DNA of 46,469 nt, taken from the NCBI GenBank assembly GCA_011390205.1, contig JAABSX010000031.1:1-46469 (forward strand), in the 5' to 3' direction. This stretch comes from Microscillaceae bacterium. Lineage in GTDB: Bacteria; Bacteroidota; Bacteroidia; Cytophagales; Microscillaceae. Made by a program: the position numbers and the translations under genes. The notes below the pieces were generated by a model, which searched no databases, was not told the origin of the DNA, and saw nothing but the letters and a program-made list of their open reading frames with translations. Numbering within the stretch: position 1 is the stretch's first letter; every line of letters starts with the position of its first letter. Of this stretch, positions 1 through 7,292 are shown piece after piece.

Positions 1-213
1 GCAGAAAAAGGGGATTGGTAAATGAGGCTAATCTTTACCTTTTTGTTAAGTTGACAGCATTGAGCCTCTCGCTCATATCTTTGCTTCATAGTTCAAAAGT
101 GCAATTTTTAGTATATTTGAACATGCTCCTAAAAATAGGTAGAAAAAGTAAGTATCTAAGACTAATTTTTTGCATCATTAAGCCGTGGTTTTAGCTATTT
201 ATTTGCGTTTATT
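1..213. other. Intergenic DNA at the left window edge
   Basis: No gene or RNA is recognised here. The stretch is AT-rich and lies just beyond the broken end of the IS982-like fragment, so the missing part of that element would be expected here. I see neither transposase motifs nor a convincing terminal inverted repeat. Confidence 0.4.
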
Positions 214-531
214 TCAGAATTTTATTTTATATTTGAGTCTTAATGATTCGCGAAGTTTGCTCTGAGCGAGATGCTCAAAGCAGTGGCGGTTGCGGGTCAA
301 GACGCTAAGAGCAGTGGGGTACCAAGCACTAATCAAAACAGTAGTCAGTATCATGGCATCATTTACTTTTCTCTGCTCATCTTCTTTATGAGCAATTTGT
401 TGCAAAATATCGTCTAGAATGACGTATATTGCAATAGTGTTATTGTTCAACATAGGCGTATTAATTTGATTTGTCGTTATCTCAAATTTATAACGCTTTT
501 TGAACTTTAACACTTCTTTGATAGGTAGCAA
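214..531 (-). pseudogene. IS982-family-like transposase, N-terminal remnant
   Basis: A 105-residue frame whose middle resembles the N-terminus of IS982-type DDE transposases. It has an I-x-DDIL core followed by a HKEDxQxKVxDA-like stretch and then TTxLISAWY. In the family this is followed by a GGN motif and the catalytic DDE domain of a protein of about 300 residues. Here the Gly-Gly-Asn part is missing, the frame continues with NRHCFEHLAQSKLRESLRL, and it stops. Without most of the catalytic domain it cannot be an active transposase. The call rests on motif resemblance only. An unrelated small protein is possible, but the DDIL/HKED/AWY order is distinctive. It follows the end of rsgA on the same strand after 28 bp. 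Confidence 0.5.
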
Positions 532-559
532 CTTGAATTAAATAATTTATTCTTGATAC

Positions 560-1486
560 TTATCTTCTATTATCTACATCGGCAAGCATGCTCAGGTAGC
601 TTTCATAGCGACTAAATGAGATGTCATTTGCTTCTACGGCAGCTTTGATGGCACAGTTTGGCTCATTGGTATGGATACAGTTGTGGAATTTACAAGCACC
701 TATCAAAGCCCGTATTTCTGGAAAATAATGCCCTAGCTCATCAGAAGATATTTCTAGTAGTCCTAATTCTTTGATGCCTGGGGTATCTATGATAAAAGTA
801 TGGGGGCTTATCTCGTGCATCTCTGCAAAGGTGGTGGTGTGCACGCCCTTGTTGGCAAAGTGAGAAATTTTGGAAGTTCTGATATTGAGTTCTGGAGCTA
901 CTTTATTGATGAGTGTAGATTTGCCCACTCCTGAATGCCCTGAGATGAGTGATTTTTTTTGGTAGAGCAAGTCTTCAAACTCTGCAATACCTTCATTTTC
1001 TGTGGCAGACACCAAGTGGCAAGGGTAGCCCAAAGGGGCATAGATATGGTTCAGGGCGGCTATCAGCTCGAGGTCATCTTCACTGAGCAGGTCTGCTTTG
1101 TTGAATACTATCTGGCAAGGGATTCTGAAAGATTCGGCAGATACCAAAAATCTATCAATAAAGCCCAAGGAAGTACGAGGATACGCAAGTGTGGCTATCA
1201 AAATGGCTTGGTCTATATTGGCAGCTATCATATTTCCGTGGGCGGTCTTGTGCACTGATTTACGGATAATGTAGTTTTCTCGGGGGTAAATCTCGGTGAT
1301 GATGCCTACATTTTCGGCTTCATCTTCTATTTGCCATTCTACTATGTCTCCCACAGCTATAGGGTTGGTTACTTTGAGACCTTTGAGTTTGAATTTACCT
1401 CTGAGGCGGCAGCGGATGGTTTCATGGGTATCTGCACGCCTTACTTCATACCAAGAACCTGTGGAGCGGATTACTAGACCTTGCAT
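560..1486 (-). CDS. rsgA: Ribosome small subunit-dependent GTPase RsgA
   Basis: Circularly permuted GTPase that acts late in 30S subunit maturation, releasing assembly factors on GTP hydrolysis. The 308 residues contain an N-terminal OB-fold (about 1-70), then G motifs in the permuted order: NKAD (129-132, G4), GHSGVGKST (183-191, P-loop) and DTPG (234-237, G3). A C-terminal zinc-binding knuckle follows with C265, C270, H272 and C278 in the pattern C-x4-C-x-H-x5-C. The length is normal for the family. It starts at ATG, with a -7-like box TAATTTTG 23 bp upstream. It is the last of four minus-strand housekeeping-type genes, but the gap of about 90 bp and its own promoter-like box suggest separate transcription. 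Confidence 0.96.
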   Translation of the reverse strand: MQGLVIRSTGSWYEVRRADTHETIRCRLRGKFKLKGLKVTNPIAVGDIVEWQIEDEAENVGIITEIYPRENYIIRKSVHKTAHGNMIAANIDQAILIATLAYPRTSLGFIDRFLVSAESFRIPCQIVFNKADLLSEDDLELIAALNHIYAPLGYPCHLVSATENEGIAEFEDLLYQKKSLISGHSGVGKSTLINKVAPELNIRTSKISHFANKGVHTTTFAEMHEISPHTFIIDTPGIKELGLLEISSDELGHYFPEIRALIGACKFHNCIHTNEPNCAIKAAVEANDISFSRYESYLSMLADVDNRR

Positions 1487-1508
1487 AGAGTTTTAGTTTA
1501 GTGTTTTG

Positions 1509-1516
1509 CAAAATTA
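1509..1516 (-). promoter_or_regulatory. -7 box upstream of rsgA
   Basis: TAATTTTG on the minus strand matches the Bacteroidota -7 consensus TAnnTTTG and ends 22 bases before the rsgA ATG. I see no clear -33 TTG at the expected distance, so this is a partial match. Confidence 0.4.
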
Positions 1517-1573
1517 TTGAAAAAAACACGAAGTCAAGTATTGAAAGTGAAGCAAGCAAACCATGCCGATGAT

Positions 1574-2470
1574 TTAAAAAAAATTACCAAGCCCAAAACT
1601 CAGTACAAAAAGCAGCGAACTAAGTGCCAACTGTTTAAGATAAGGGTCTAAGTCTGAGGCTTTAGTTTTTTGGCTGACGGCTTGAGTGTTTTTCCATAAA
1701 AGCGGAATGACTATCAAAAAAGCAAACTGCCACAAAGAATGAAAATCTAACAACACATAGCCCAGTGCCGCTGACATACTCAAAGATATGAGCAGATAAT
1801 GATATACCACTGCATTTTTACGCCCGAGCCGCACAGGGATTGATTTTTTGCCTGCCTTTTGGTCAGATTCTATGTCTCTGATATTGTTTACATTTAAAAC
1901 GCCCACTGCCAGCAAACCACAGCTAGAAGCAGGCAGCCATATCAAAGGCATCATACTGCCTGTGTGCAAATAATAAGTGCCTATCACTGCCACCAAACCA
2001 AAGAATATAAATACTGAAATATCACCCAAACCTGCATATCCATAGGGTTTTTTGCCCACAGTGTAAGTAATGGCTGCCAAGATAGAGAGCAAGCCCAAGC
2101 CCAAAAAAAACAGGACATCTTGCCAGCTATCAAGTGCCAAAAATATCAAGGAAATCCCACTCAAAAAAGAGAGCACACCCAATAAAACAATGGCGTTTCT
2201 CATTGCAGGCAGGCTAATCTTACCCATCTGCACAAGGCGTGAGGGGCCTTCACGGTCTGCACTGTCTGCACCATTTTGTGTGTCGCCATAGTCATTGGCA
2301 AAGTTAGAGAGTACTTGTAAAAACACGGTAGTAGAAACACAGAGTATCAGCACTTCCCATTTGAAAGCTGCCTGATGTGCTGCCAAAAAGCTACCCATGC
2401 CTATGCTAGAGAGGGCAAGCGGAAGTGTACGAAGTCGAGCGGCTTCTATCCAGTCTTTTAGAGTTGGCAT
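1574..2470 (-). CDS. menA: 1,4-dihydroxy-2-naphthoate polyprenyltransferase MenA
   Basis: Integral membrane UbiA-family prenyltransferase that attaches the polyprenyl chain to 1,4-dihydroxy-2-naphthoate, the membrane step of menaquinone synthesis. The first Asp-rich motif is visible as NDYGDTQNGADSADREGPSR, including the MenA-type GPSRLV continuation. The second appears as NNIRDIESDQKAGKKSIPVRLG. About eight to nine hydrophobic segments fill the 298 residues, as usual for the family. The start ATG gives an N-terminus (MPTLKDWIEAARLRTLPLA) typical of MenA. No other men genes are visible nearby. Menaquinone as the sole quinone fits Bacteroidota. Confidence 0.95.
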   Translation of the reverse strand: MPTLKDWIEAARLRTLPLALSSIGMGSFLAAHQAAFKWEVLILCVSTTVFLQVLSNFANDYGDTQNGADSADREGPSRLVQMGKISLPAMRNAIVLLGVLSFLSGISLIFLALDSWQDVLFFLGLGLLSILAAITYTVGKKPYGYAGLGDISVFIFFGLVAVIGTYYLHTGSMMPLIWLPASSCGLLAVGVLNVNNIRDIESDQKAGKKSIPVRLGRKNAVVYHYLLISLSMSAALGYVLLDFHSLWQFAFLIVIPLLWKNTQAVSQKTKASDLDPYLKQLALSSLLFVLSFGLGNFF

Positions 2471-2570
2471 ATCTTGATTTTGTCTAAAAAAACCAAAAAA
2501 CTGGTGTGCCTTTGTCTTGGCAGACCAGTTTTGTTGTATTGAATCATTTTTGAAAAGAGAATGGGCTTAT

Positions 2571-3182
2571 TTAGAGTTCATTCAATATTTCATCTCCCAT
2601 GGGGCTTACGCCAGAGGCATAAAACTTGAGCAGCTCACCCTCTTCACTGATGAGGTATTTACAAAAATTCCAAGTAGGGGCTTGGTCATTCCATCCGTTT
2701 TGGTCTTTGCTAGAAAGCCAAGTGTAGAGTGGGTGTTGGTCAGTACCTTTTACAGAAACTTTTTCGAGCATCTGAAAAGTTACGCCGTAGTTTTTCTGAC
2801 AGAAAGCGCCTATTTCTTCGGCAGAGCCGGGCTCTTGCCCACCAAAATTATTGGCAGGGAAGCCCAAGATGACTATCTTCTCTCCGTGCTGCTCGTGTAG
2901 GGCTTGGAGCTGCTCATACTGTGGTGTGAAGCCACATTTTGAGGCCACATTGACCAATAAAACTTTCTTGCCTTTGTAGCGTGAGAAGTCAATTTCTTCA
3001 CTTTCATCCAATGATTTGAGTTTGAAATCATAAAAAGATTTCGTTTGTGTAGCGTTTGTCATAGTTGCTTTTTGGGGTTTAGATTTGATTTCTTTGAGGT
3101 TACATGCACCTACAAAAAGAAGTAGTCCGATACTAAAAAAAACAGATTGTAAATTCATGCCTTTGTTTTGTTTATTTATCAA
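2571..3182 (-). CDS. Glutathione peroxidase-family lipoprotein (Cys type)
   Basis: Thiol peroxidase of the glutathione peroxidase fold that reduces peroxides. In bacteria such Cys enzymes usually take electrons from thioredoxin. A lipobox (LLFVGAC, lipidated Cys27) places it on a membrane facing the periplasm, which is less usual for the family. The catalytic motif NVASKCGFTPQY has Cys83 and not selenocysteine. The Gln of NNFGGQEPG and the Trp-Asn of TWNFCKYL complete the catalytic tetrad. An extra Cys sits in the WNFC motif, where Thr or Asn is more common. The length of 203 residues is normal for the domain plus lipoprotein leader. It lies between menA and the PafA-like phosphatase, with gaps of about 75 to 100 bp. 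Confidence 0.93.
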   Translation of the reverse strand: MINKQNKGMNLQSVFFSIGLLLFVGACNLKEIKSKPQKATMTNATQTKSFYDFKLKSLDESEEIDFSRYKGKKVLLVNVASKCGFTPQYEQLQALHEQHGEKIVILGFPANNFGGQEPGSAEEIGAFCQKNYGVTFQMLEKVSVKGTDQHPLYTWLSSKDQNGWNDQAPTWNFCKYLISEEGELLKFYASGVSPMGDEILNEL

Positions 3183-3258
3183 GACTAACCCTCATTACAG
3201 ATAGATTGTTTGCGATAAATCATCTTCCAAAAAAATTACTGTGTTTTCTAGCCCCACC

Positions 3259-4914
3259 TCAGAATAACTCCATGATTGGCTGCCCTGTAGAGCCGCTAGG
3301 CAGCTGTAGGCCTAGCATGATAGACAATGTAGGAATAATATCTGTGATGCTTACCTCTCTGACGGTATTGCCCTTTGGTATCTGAGTACCATACAGCAGG
3401 ATAGGCACATGTGTATCATACCTAAAAGGTGAGCCATGGGTCGTACCTCCACGTTTCCAGCTTGAAGAGAGGTAGCCAGGTTTATTTACAATCATCACAT
3501 CGGCACTTCGCCCTTGGTAGTAGGTCTGCTGTATGAGGTGTTTGATGCCCTGAGTATATTCTTGCTCTTGCATTTCTTCGGCACTATATACATCATAGAC
3601 CCAGTCATACTTCCTTAAAAATTCAATGCTGCTTTGCTGAAAATCTTCTAGGTCTAGTTCTTTACCAGCTATCAGCCCACGGTCAAAATAAATATCCGTG
3701 CTATTTTGCTCTGCTATCCATTCTTCTTCACCAAACTTCTGCTGCAGATGCGCCAAAAGGGCTTTTCCTGCTACCTTGTCGTCTGCATATCCACCCGGTA
3801 GTTTCATATCTTGTGCATAGCTAGGTACTTGTGCGGCAGCGTGGTCTGCGGTCAAGAACAGGGTATAATTTCCTTCTCCCACTTGTGCATCTAGGGTTTT
3901 GAGGAGTTGGGCTATTTCTAGGTCTAGGCGTAGATACATATCTTCTATTTCTAAAGATTGTGGGCCAAAGGCATGCCCTGCCAAATCAGTAGAAGAGAAA
4001 CTCACTGCCAGCAAGTCTGTAACATCATCTTGCCCTAAGTTCTCATTTTTGATAATTTCTTCTGCCATCTGCCTCACGAGTGTATTGCCAAAAGGAGTAG
4101 CTACGAGTGTACCATAAAAAGGGCGTTTCATTTGCGATTTGTCGGCATTGGCTTTCATTTCGCTGAGTTTATAGGGGAAAGTTGCTTTTTCTTTTCCTGG
4201 GAGGATTTGTTCGTAGCGATTGTCATCGGCTTGGCTGGCACTGTATTTTTCAAGCGGGTGCAGCAGTGTCCAATCTTGCTTGATGTATTGGTCTGAGTAA
4301 TTTTTTTTGTTGAATTTTTCTAGCCATTGAGGGAGTGCATTCATATAATATGTGCTACTGATAAATTTACCGCTGACGTAGTCATACCAAAAAGCTGCAT
4401 CGGCGGCGTGTCCAGCTGGCAAGACTGCCCCCCTGTCTTTGATAGAAACCCCAAATACTTTGGCACGAGCATTAGAAGCAATCTTCATCTCATCTCCTAA
4501 GGTAGTCGTAAACATATTTCTGGGCGACATAGCACCGCTGCCAGAGTCAGTCCCTACGGCACTCACAGTGCTATCACCTGCACAATACTGGTCTTTTCCG
4601 TTTTCGTACCAGTCATTGCCGATGATGCCATGCAGTGAGGGGGTTGTACCTGTATAGACGGAGGCGTGTCCAGGCCCTGTCTCGGTAGCGGCATAATTAA
4701 AATGTGCATTCCGACAAGAAAAACCTTCAGACATAAGCCTTTTAAAGCCGTCTTTGCTGTATAAATCCTGGTAACGAATCAGATAATCATAGCGCATCTG
4801 ATCTACCATAATGCCTACAATGAGCTTTGGTTTTTTTATCTGGGCAGAAGCTGTTTTTGATAAAAAAAGATTGCCCATAAGGAGTAAGAAAATAATTTTA
4901 CAGAAAAATCTCAT
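3259..4914 (-). CDS. PafA-like alkaline phosphatase (NPP superfamily)
   Basis: Secreted phosphomonoesterase of the alkaline phosphatase superfamily. The start is placed at the ATG at 4914 and not at the longer in-frame start at 5001. It gives a proper signal peptide (MRFFCKIIFLLLMGNLFLSK, cleavage after ASA). A -7 box TATCTTTG at 4961-4968 lies inside the longer version. Numbered from this start, the nucleophile in TETGPGH is Thr79 and the Asn of GNDWYE is Asn100, the numbers published for Elizabethkingia PafA. The SIKDRG motif supplies Lys159 and Arg161, matching PafA K162 and R164. The metal-binding TADHAA and TTHGSP motifs are also present. It probably scavenges phosphate in the periplasm. 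About 551 residues. Confidence 0.9.
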   Translation of the reverse strand: MRFFCKIIFLLLMGNLFLSKTASAQIKKPKLIVGIMVDQMRYDYLIRYQDLYSKDGFKRLMSEGFSCRNAHFNYAATETGPGHASVYTGTTPSLHGIIGNDWYENGKDQYCAGDSTVSAVGTDSGSGAMSPRNMFTTTLGDEMKIASNARAKVFGVSIKDRGAVLPAGHAADAAFWYDYVSGKFISSTYYMNALPQWLEKFNKKNYSDQYIKQDWTLLHPLEKYSASQADDNRYEQILPGKEKATFPYKLSEMKANADKSQMKRPFYGTLVATPFGNTLVRQMAEEIIKNENLGQDDVTDLLAVSFSSTDLAGHAFGPQSLEIEDMYLRLDLEIAQLLKTLDAQVGEGNYTLFLTADHAAAQVPSYAQDMKLPGGYADDKVAGKALLAHLQQKFGEEEWIAEQNSTDIYFDRGLIAGKELDLEDFQQSSIEFLRKYDWVYDVYSAEEMQEQEYTQGIKHLIQQTYYQGRSADVMIVNKPGYLSSSWKRGGTTHGSPFRYDTHVPILLYGTQIPKGNTVREVSITDIIPTLSIMLGLQLPSGSTGQPIMELF

Positions 4915-4960
4915 AAATGCAGAGGTTATGCTCAATATTGTTAAAGAAAATAAATCTCTC

Positions 4961-4968
4961 CAAAGATA
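4961..4968 (-). promoter_or_regulatory. -7 box of the PafA-like gene
   Basis: TATCTTTG on the minus strand is a perfect TAnnTTTG. Transcription would start about 40 bases before the ATG at 4914, which supports that start over the one at 5001. A -33 TTG at standard spacing is not evident. Confidence 0.5.
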
Positions 4969-5074
4969 CGGCAAAGTTTCAAAATTTAGACACTTAAGCA
5001 CAATTCTAATGGCATTATCTAAGATTAGGTAAGGAATTGAAACACAAAAATATGCAGTTTTACTTCTTTTGCTT

Positions 5075-5082
5075 TAACTTTG
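5075..5082 (+). promoter_or_regulatory. -7 box of the DHH/FKBP/rdgB operon
   Basis: TAACTTTG on the plus strand is a perfect TAnnTTTG in the divergent spacer between the PafA-like gene and the DHH gene. It would give a leader of about 140 nt that includes the hairpin at 5092-5118. Confidence 0.45.
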
Positions 5083-5091
5083 CAAATCAAG

Positions 5092-5118
5092 ACAGGAGGC
5101 TAAATCCTGTGCTTTTTT
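5092..5118 (+). terminator. Terminator-like hairpin in the operon leader
   Basis: ACAGGA and TCCTGT form a perfect 6-bp stem around a 7-nt loop (5092-5110). GC and six T residues follow (5111-5118). It sits right after the -7 box at 5075-5082 and before the first gene. No plus-strand gene lies upstream for it to terminate, so it could act as an attenuator or make a very short RNA. The short stem makes this uncertain. Confidence 0.4.
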
Positions 5119-5228
5119 AGTACTAAAATACTGAAAATCAAATATCTTAGCCCAAAAAAACAAAATCATTGATTGATAGACACAGGTAAAAAACTAATTT
5201 TAAATTGAAAATACCCGAAATAAAGCCA

Positions 5229-6248
5229 ATGGATAATTTGGAAAGCTTTCAATCTTTGATGCAGCACCCCAAAAAGGTGAGCATCATTGCACACCATAAC
5301 CCCGATGCAGATGCCCTAGGGTCTAGCTTGGCTTTATCACTTTATTTACAAAAAAAAGGCCACCAAGTAAGTACGATAATGCCCAGTTCTTTTCCATCTT
5401 TCTTAGATTGGATGCCAAGCAGCGAAAAAGTAATCTCTTATACCTTAGAAAAAGAAAAAATATGCAATGATATCTTACAAGATACCGAAGTAGTATTTTT
5501 TATTGACTTTTCTGCTGAAAGTAGAATCAGGCAAATACAAACACTGGTCGCAAATATGACTGCAACTAGCGTCATCATAGACCACCACCAAGAGCCTACC
5601 ATGAAGGCTGACTTTTGGCTTTGGGATGCCAACGCCTCCTCTACGGCTGAGTTGATTTATCGTTTTATAGAAATGATGGATGACAAAGCCCTGCTTGATG
5701 CCCAAATGGGTGCATGCATTTATGCAGGAATCGTGACGGATACTGCCTCTTTTAAGCACGCCTCCACCAATAAAAAAGTACACCTCATCGCTGCCGAGCT
5801 CATAGACTTGGGGGTAAATACCTCACGGGTTCAGAGATACATCTATGACAGCAACTCCGAAAATAGGCTTAGATTCATTGGCTATGCCTTACTCAATAAA
5901 CTGACTATCTTGCCTGAGTATCGGACAGCTTATTTTTTGCTGACCAAAGAGGAGCTAGAAACTTACCAAAACCAACTAGGCGACTCCGAAGGACTGGTAG
6001 ATTATGCACTCTCTGTCAAAAATGTGGTGCTTGCCGTAGTAATTTTAGAAAAAAAAGACTGTGTCAAAATGTCTTTTCGCTCAGTAGGTGGTTTTCAGGC
6101 AAATTTATTTGCCCAAAAACATTTCAATGGAGGAGGGCACAAAAATGCCGCTGGAGGTGACTATATAGGAAGCCCCTATGACATAGAGGAAAAACTGCTC
6201 TCTCTCCTGCCTCAATACAAAACCCAATTAGAAGAAGCTGACAAATAA
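5229..6248 (+). CDS. DHH/DHHA1-family phosphoesterase (NrnA-like)
   Basis: Cytoplasmic manganese-dependent phosphoesterase. NrnA-type members degrade nanoRNAs and/or pAp or cyclic-dinucleotide products. Visible motifs are HHNPDADALGSSLAL (motif I), FIDFS (II), IDHHQ (the DHH signature, III), GIVTDTASFKH (IV) and the C-terminal DHHA1 motif FNGGGHKNAAGG. The ATG at 5229 is preferred over a TTG at 5205, because the frame from 5229 begins just before the conserved HPKK-x-SIIAHHNPDADALG segment, as in relatives. The stop overlaps the next start by one base (TAATG), implying translational coupling to the FKBP lipoprotein. In other Bacteroidota a DHH gene of this type lies beside gldI. Confidence 0.92.
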   Translation: MDNLESFQSLMQHPKKVSIIAHHNPDADALGSSLALSLYLQKKGHQVSTIMPSSFPSFLDWMPSSEKVISYTLEKEKICNDILQDTEVVFFIDFSAESRIRQIQTLVANMTATSVIIDHHQEPTMKADFWLWDANASSTAELIYRFIEMMDDKALLDAQMGACIYAGIVTDTASFKHASTNKKVHLIAAELIDLGVNTSRVQRYIYDSNSENRLRFIGYALLNKLTILPEYRTAYFLLTKEELETYQNQLGDSEGLVDYALSVKNVVLAVVILEKKDCVKMSFRSVGGFQANLFAQKHFNGGGHKNAAGGDYIGSPYDIEEKLLSLLPQYKTQLEEADK

Positions 6249-7165
6249 TGCCAAGTAATATGAAGTCAAATGTGCCCTTTTTATTCCATCACCTTGTACT
6301 GCTTGTAGGGCTGATGTCTGTATTTGCTTGCAATACAAGGCACGGAGAAGGCGCACAAGGCAATGTAAAAAATATCACAGGAGCCAGCAGCACCGCAGAA
6401 GGGGTGCAATACCTCTTCTACCAACAAAACCAAAATGCCCCTAAAGCCAAAACAGGTGATAGGATTTCATTTCAACTGACCGTACAAAACCACTTAGACA
6501 GCATCATCAGCCAACAAAATTTTAAAGAATTGCCCTTAGAATCGGATTTCTTTATAGGAAAAGAATATTTTAAAGGTGTATTTCAGCTCGTCAGTCAGGG
6601 GGATAGTCTTAGCTTTTGGATTCCGTCTGATTCTCTCTTTAATAAACCTGGCTACCTCAAAACACCCAAAATAGCCGAAGGCACTCAAATCAAATATACC
6701 CTCAAAATACTCGAAGTCCAAAATGCAACAGATATTAAAACCAGACTTCAAAAAAACCTGCAAGTACAGCGTGAAATAGATGATGAAGAAATAGAACAGT
6801 ACATCAGCCTGCTCCAACAAAAAGACTCTACCCAAACTTTCTTGATGACAGACTCAGGGCTGAGATACCAACTTGTCAAAGAAGGCCTTGGAGATTCTCC
6901 CTCAATAGGAGATACCATCTTGGTAAACTATACCAGCAGGCTGCTAAATGGTAAAATCTATGACTACTCCGAAGAAAATACAGAGTATATACTAGGGGAT
7001 GCCCTCCCCATCGGCTTTGATGAAAGCATCACAATGCTCAAAGAAGGAGGCAAAGGACTTTTTATACTGCCCTCTGAGATTGGTTTTGGACCTAATGGCA
7101 TGGGCAGTGTAGTGCCACCCAACTCTGTGCTGCTTTTTGACATTGAACTTATCAAAATCAAATGA
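6248..7165 (+). CDS. FKBP-type lipoprotein with two FKBP-like domains (GldI-like)
   Basis: Predicted lipoprotein (LMSVFAC lipobox near residue 28) with two FKBP-like domains. The N-terminal one (about 50-155) is highly divergent. The C-terminal one (about 195-305) keeps the fold landmarks VNYTSRLLNGKIYDY, the LKEGGKGLFILPSEIGFG strand-loop and PPNSVLLFDIELI. The Trp that floors a canonical FKBP active site is Phe in the second domain (LPIGFDES), so proline isomerase activity is doubtful and a chaperone or scaffold role is plausible. The position right after a DHH phosphoesterase matches gldI, a gliding-motility lipoprotein of Flavobacterium, but GldI is shorter and single-domain. I therefore call it GldI-like from context and give no symbol. 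Confidence 0.83.
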   Translation: MPSNMKSNVPFLFHHLVLLVGLMSVFACNTRHGEGAQGNVKNITGASSTAEGVQYLFYQQNQNAPKAKTGDRISFQLTVQNHLDSIISQQNFKELPLESDFFIGKEYFKGVFQLVSQGDSLSFWIPSDSLFNKPGYLKTPKIAEGTQIKYTLKILEVQNATDIKTRLQKNLQVQREIDDEEIEQYISLLQQKDSTQTFLMTDSGLRYQLVKEGLGDSPSIGDTILVNYTSRLLNGKIYDYSEENTEYILGDALPIGFDESITMLKEGGKGLFILPSEIGFGPNGMGSVVPPNSVLLFDIELIKIK

Positions 7166-7292
7166 GTGTCATAGGCCTCACATAAACCCAAGTAGCCAAA
7201 TTATTTATGGCTCTAGGCTTCCGTAACATAAGAAGTATGTAGGTGTATTCTAAACGTAAAAAAATTAATAAATAAGTTATCTAAAATAAAAA

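Noticed and set aside
959-1258. Plus-strand frame opposite rsgA
   Set aside because: It lies inside rsgA, whose motifs are all present on the minus strand. The antisense translation has no recognisable features.
2571-3182. Selenoprotein glutathione peroxidase
   Set aside because: The active-site codon reads Cys, and no in-frame TGA or SECIS-like element is needed.
5001-5205. TTG start at 5205 for the DHH protein
   Set aside because: The ATG at 5229 lies closer to the conserved first motif at the usual distance, and the extra residues show no family similarity.
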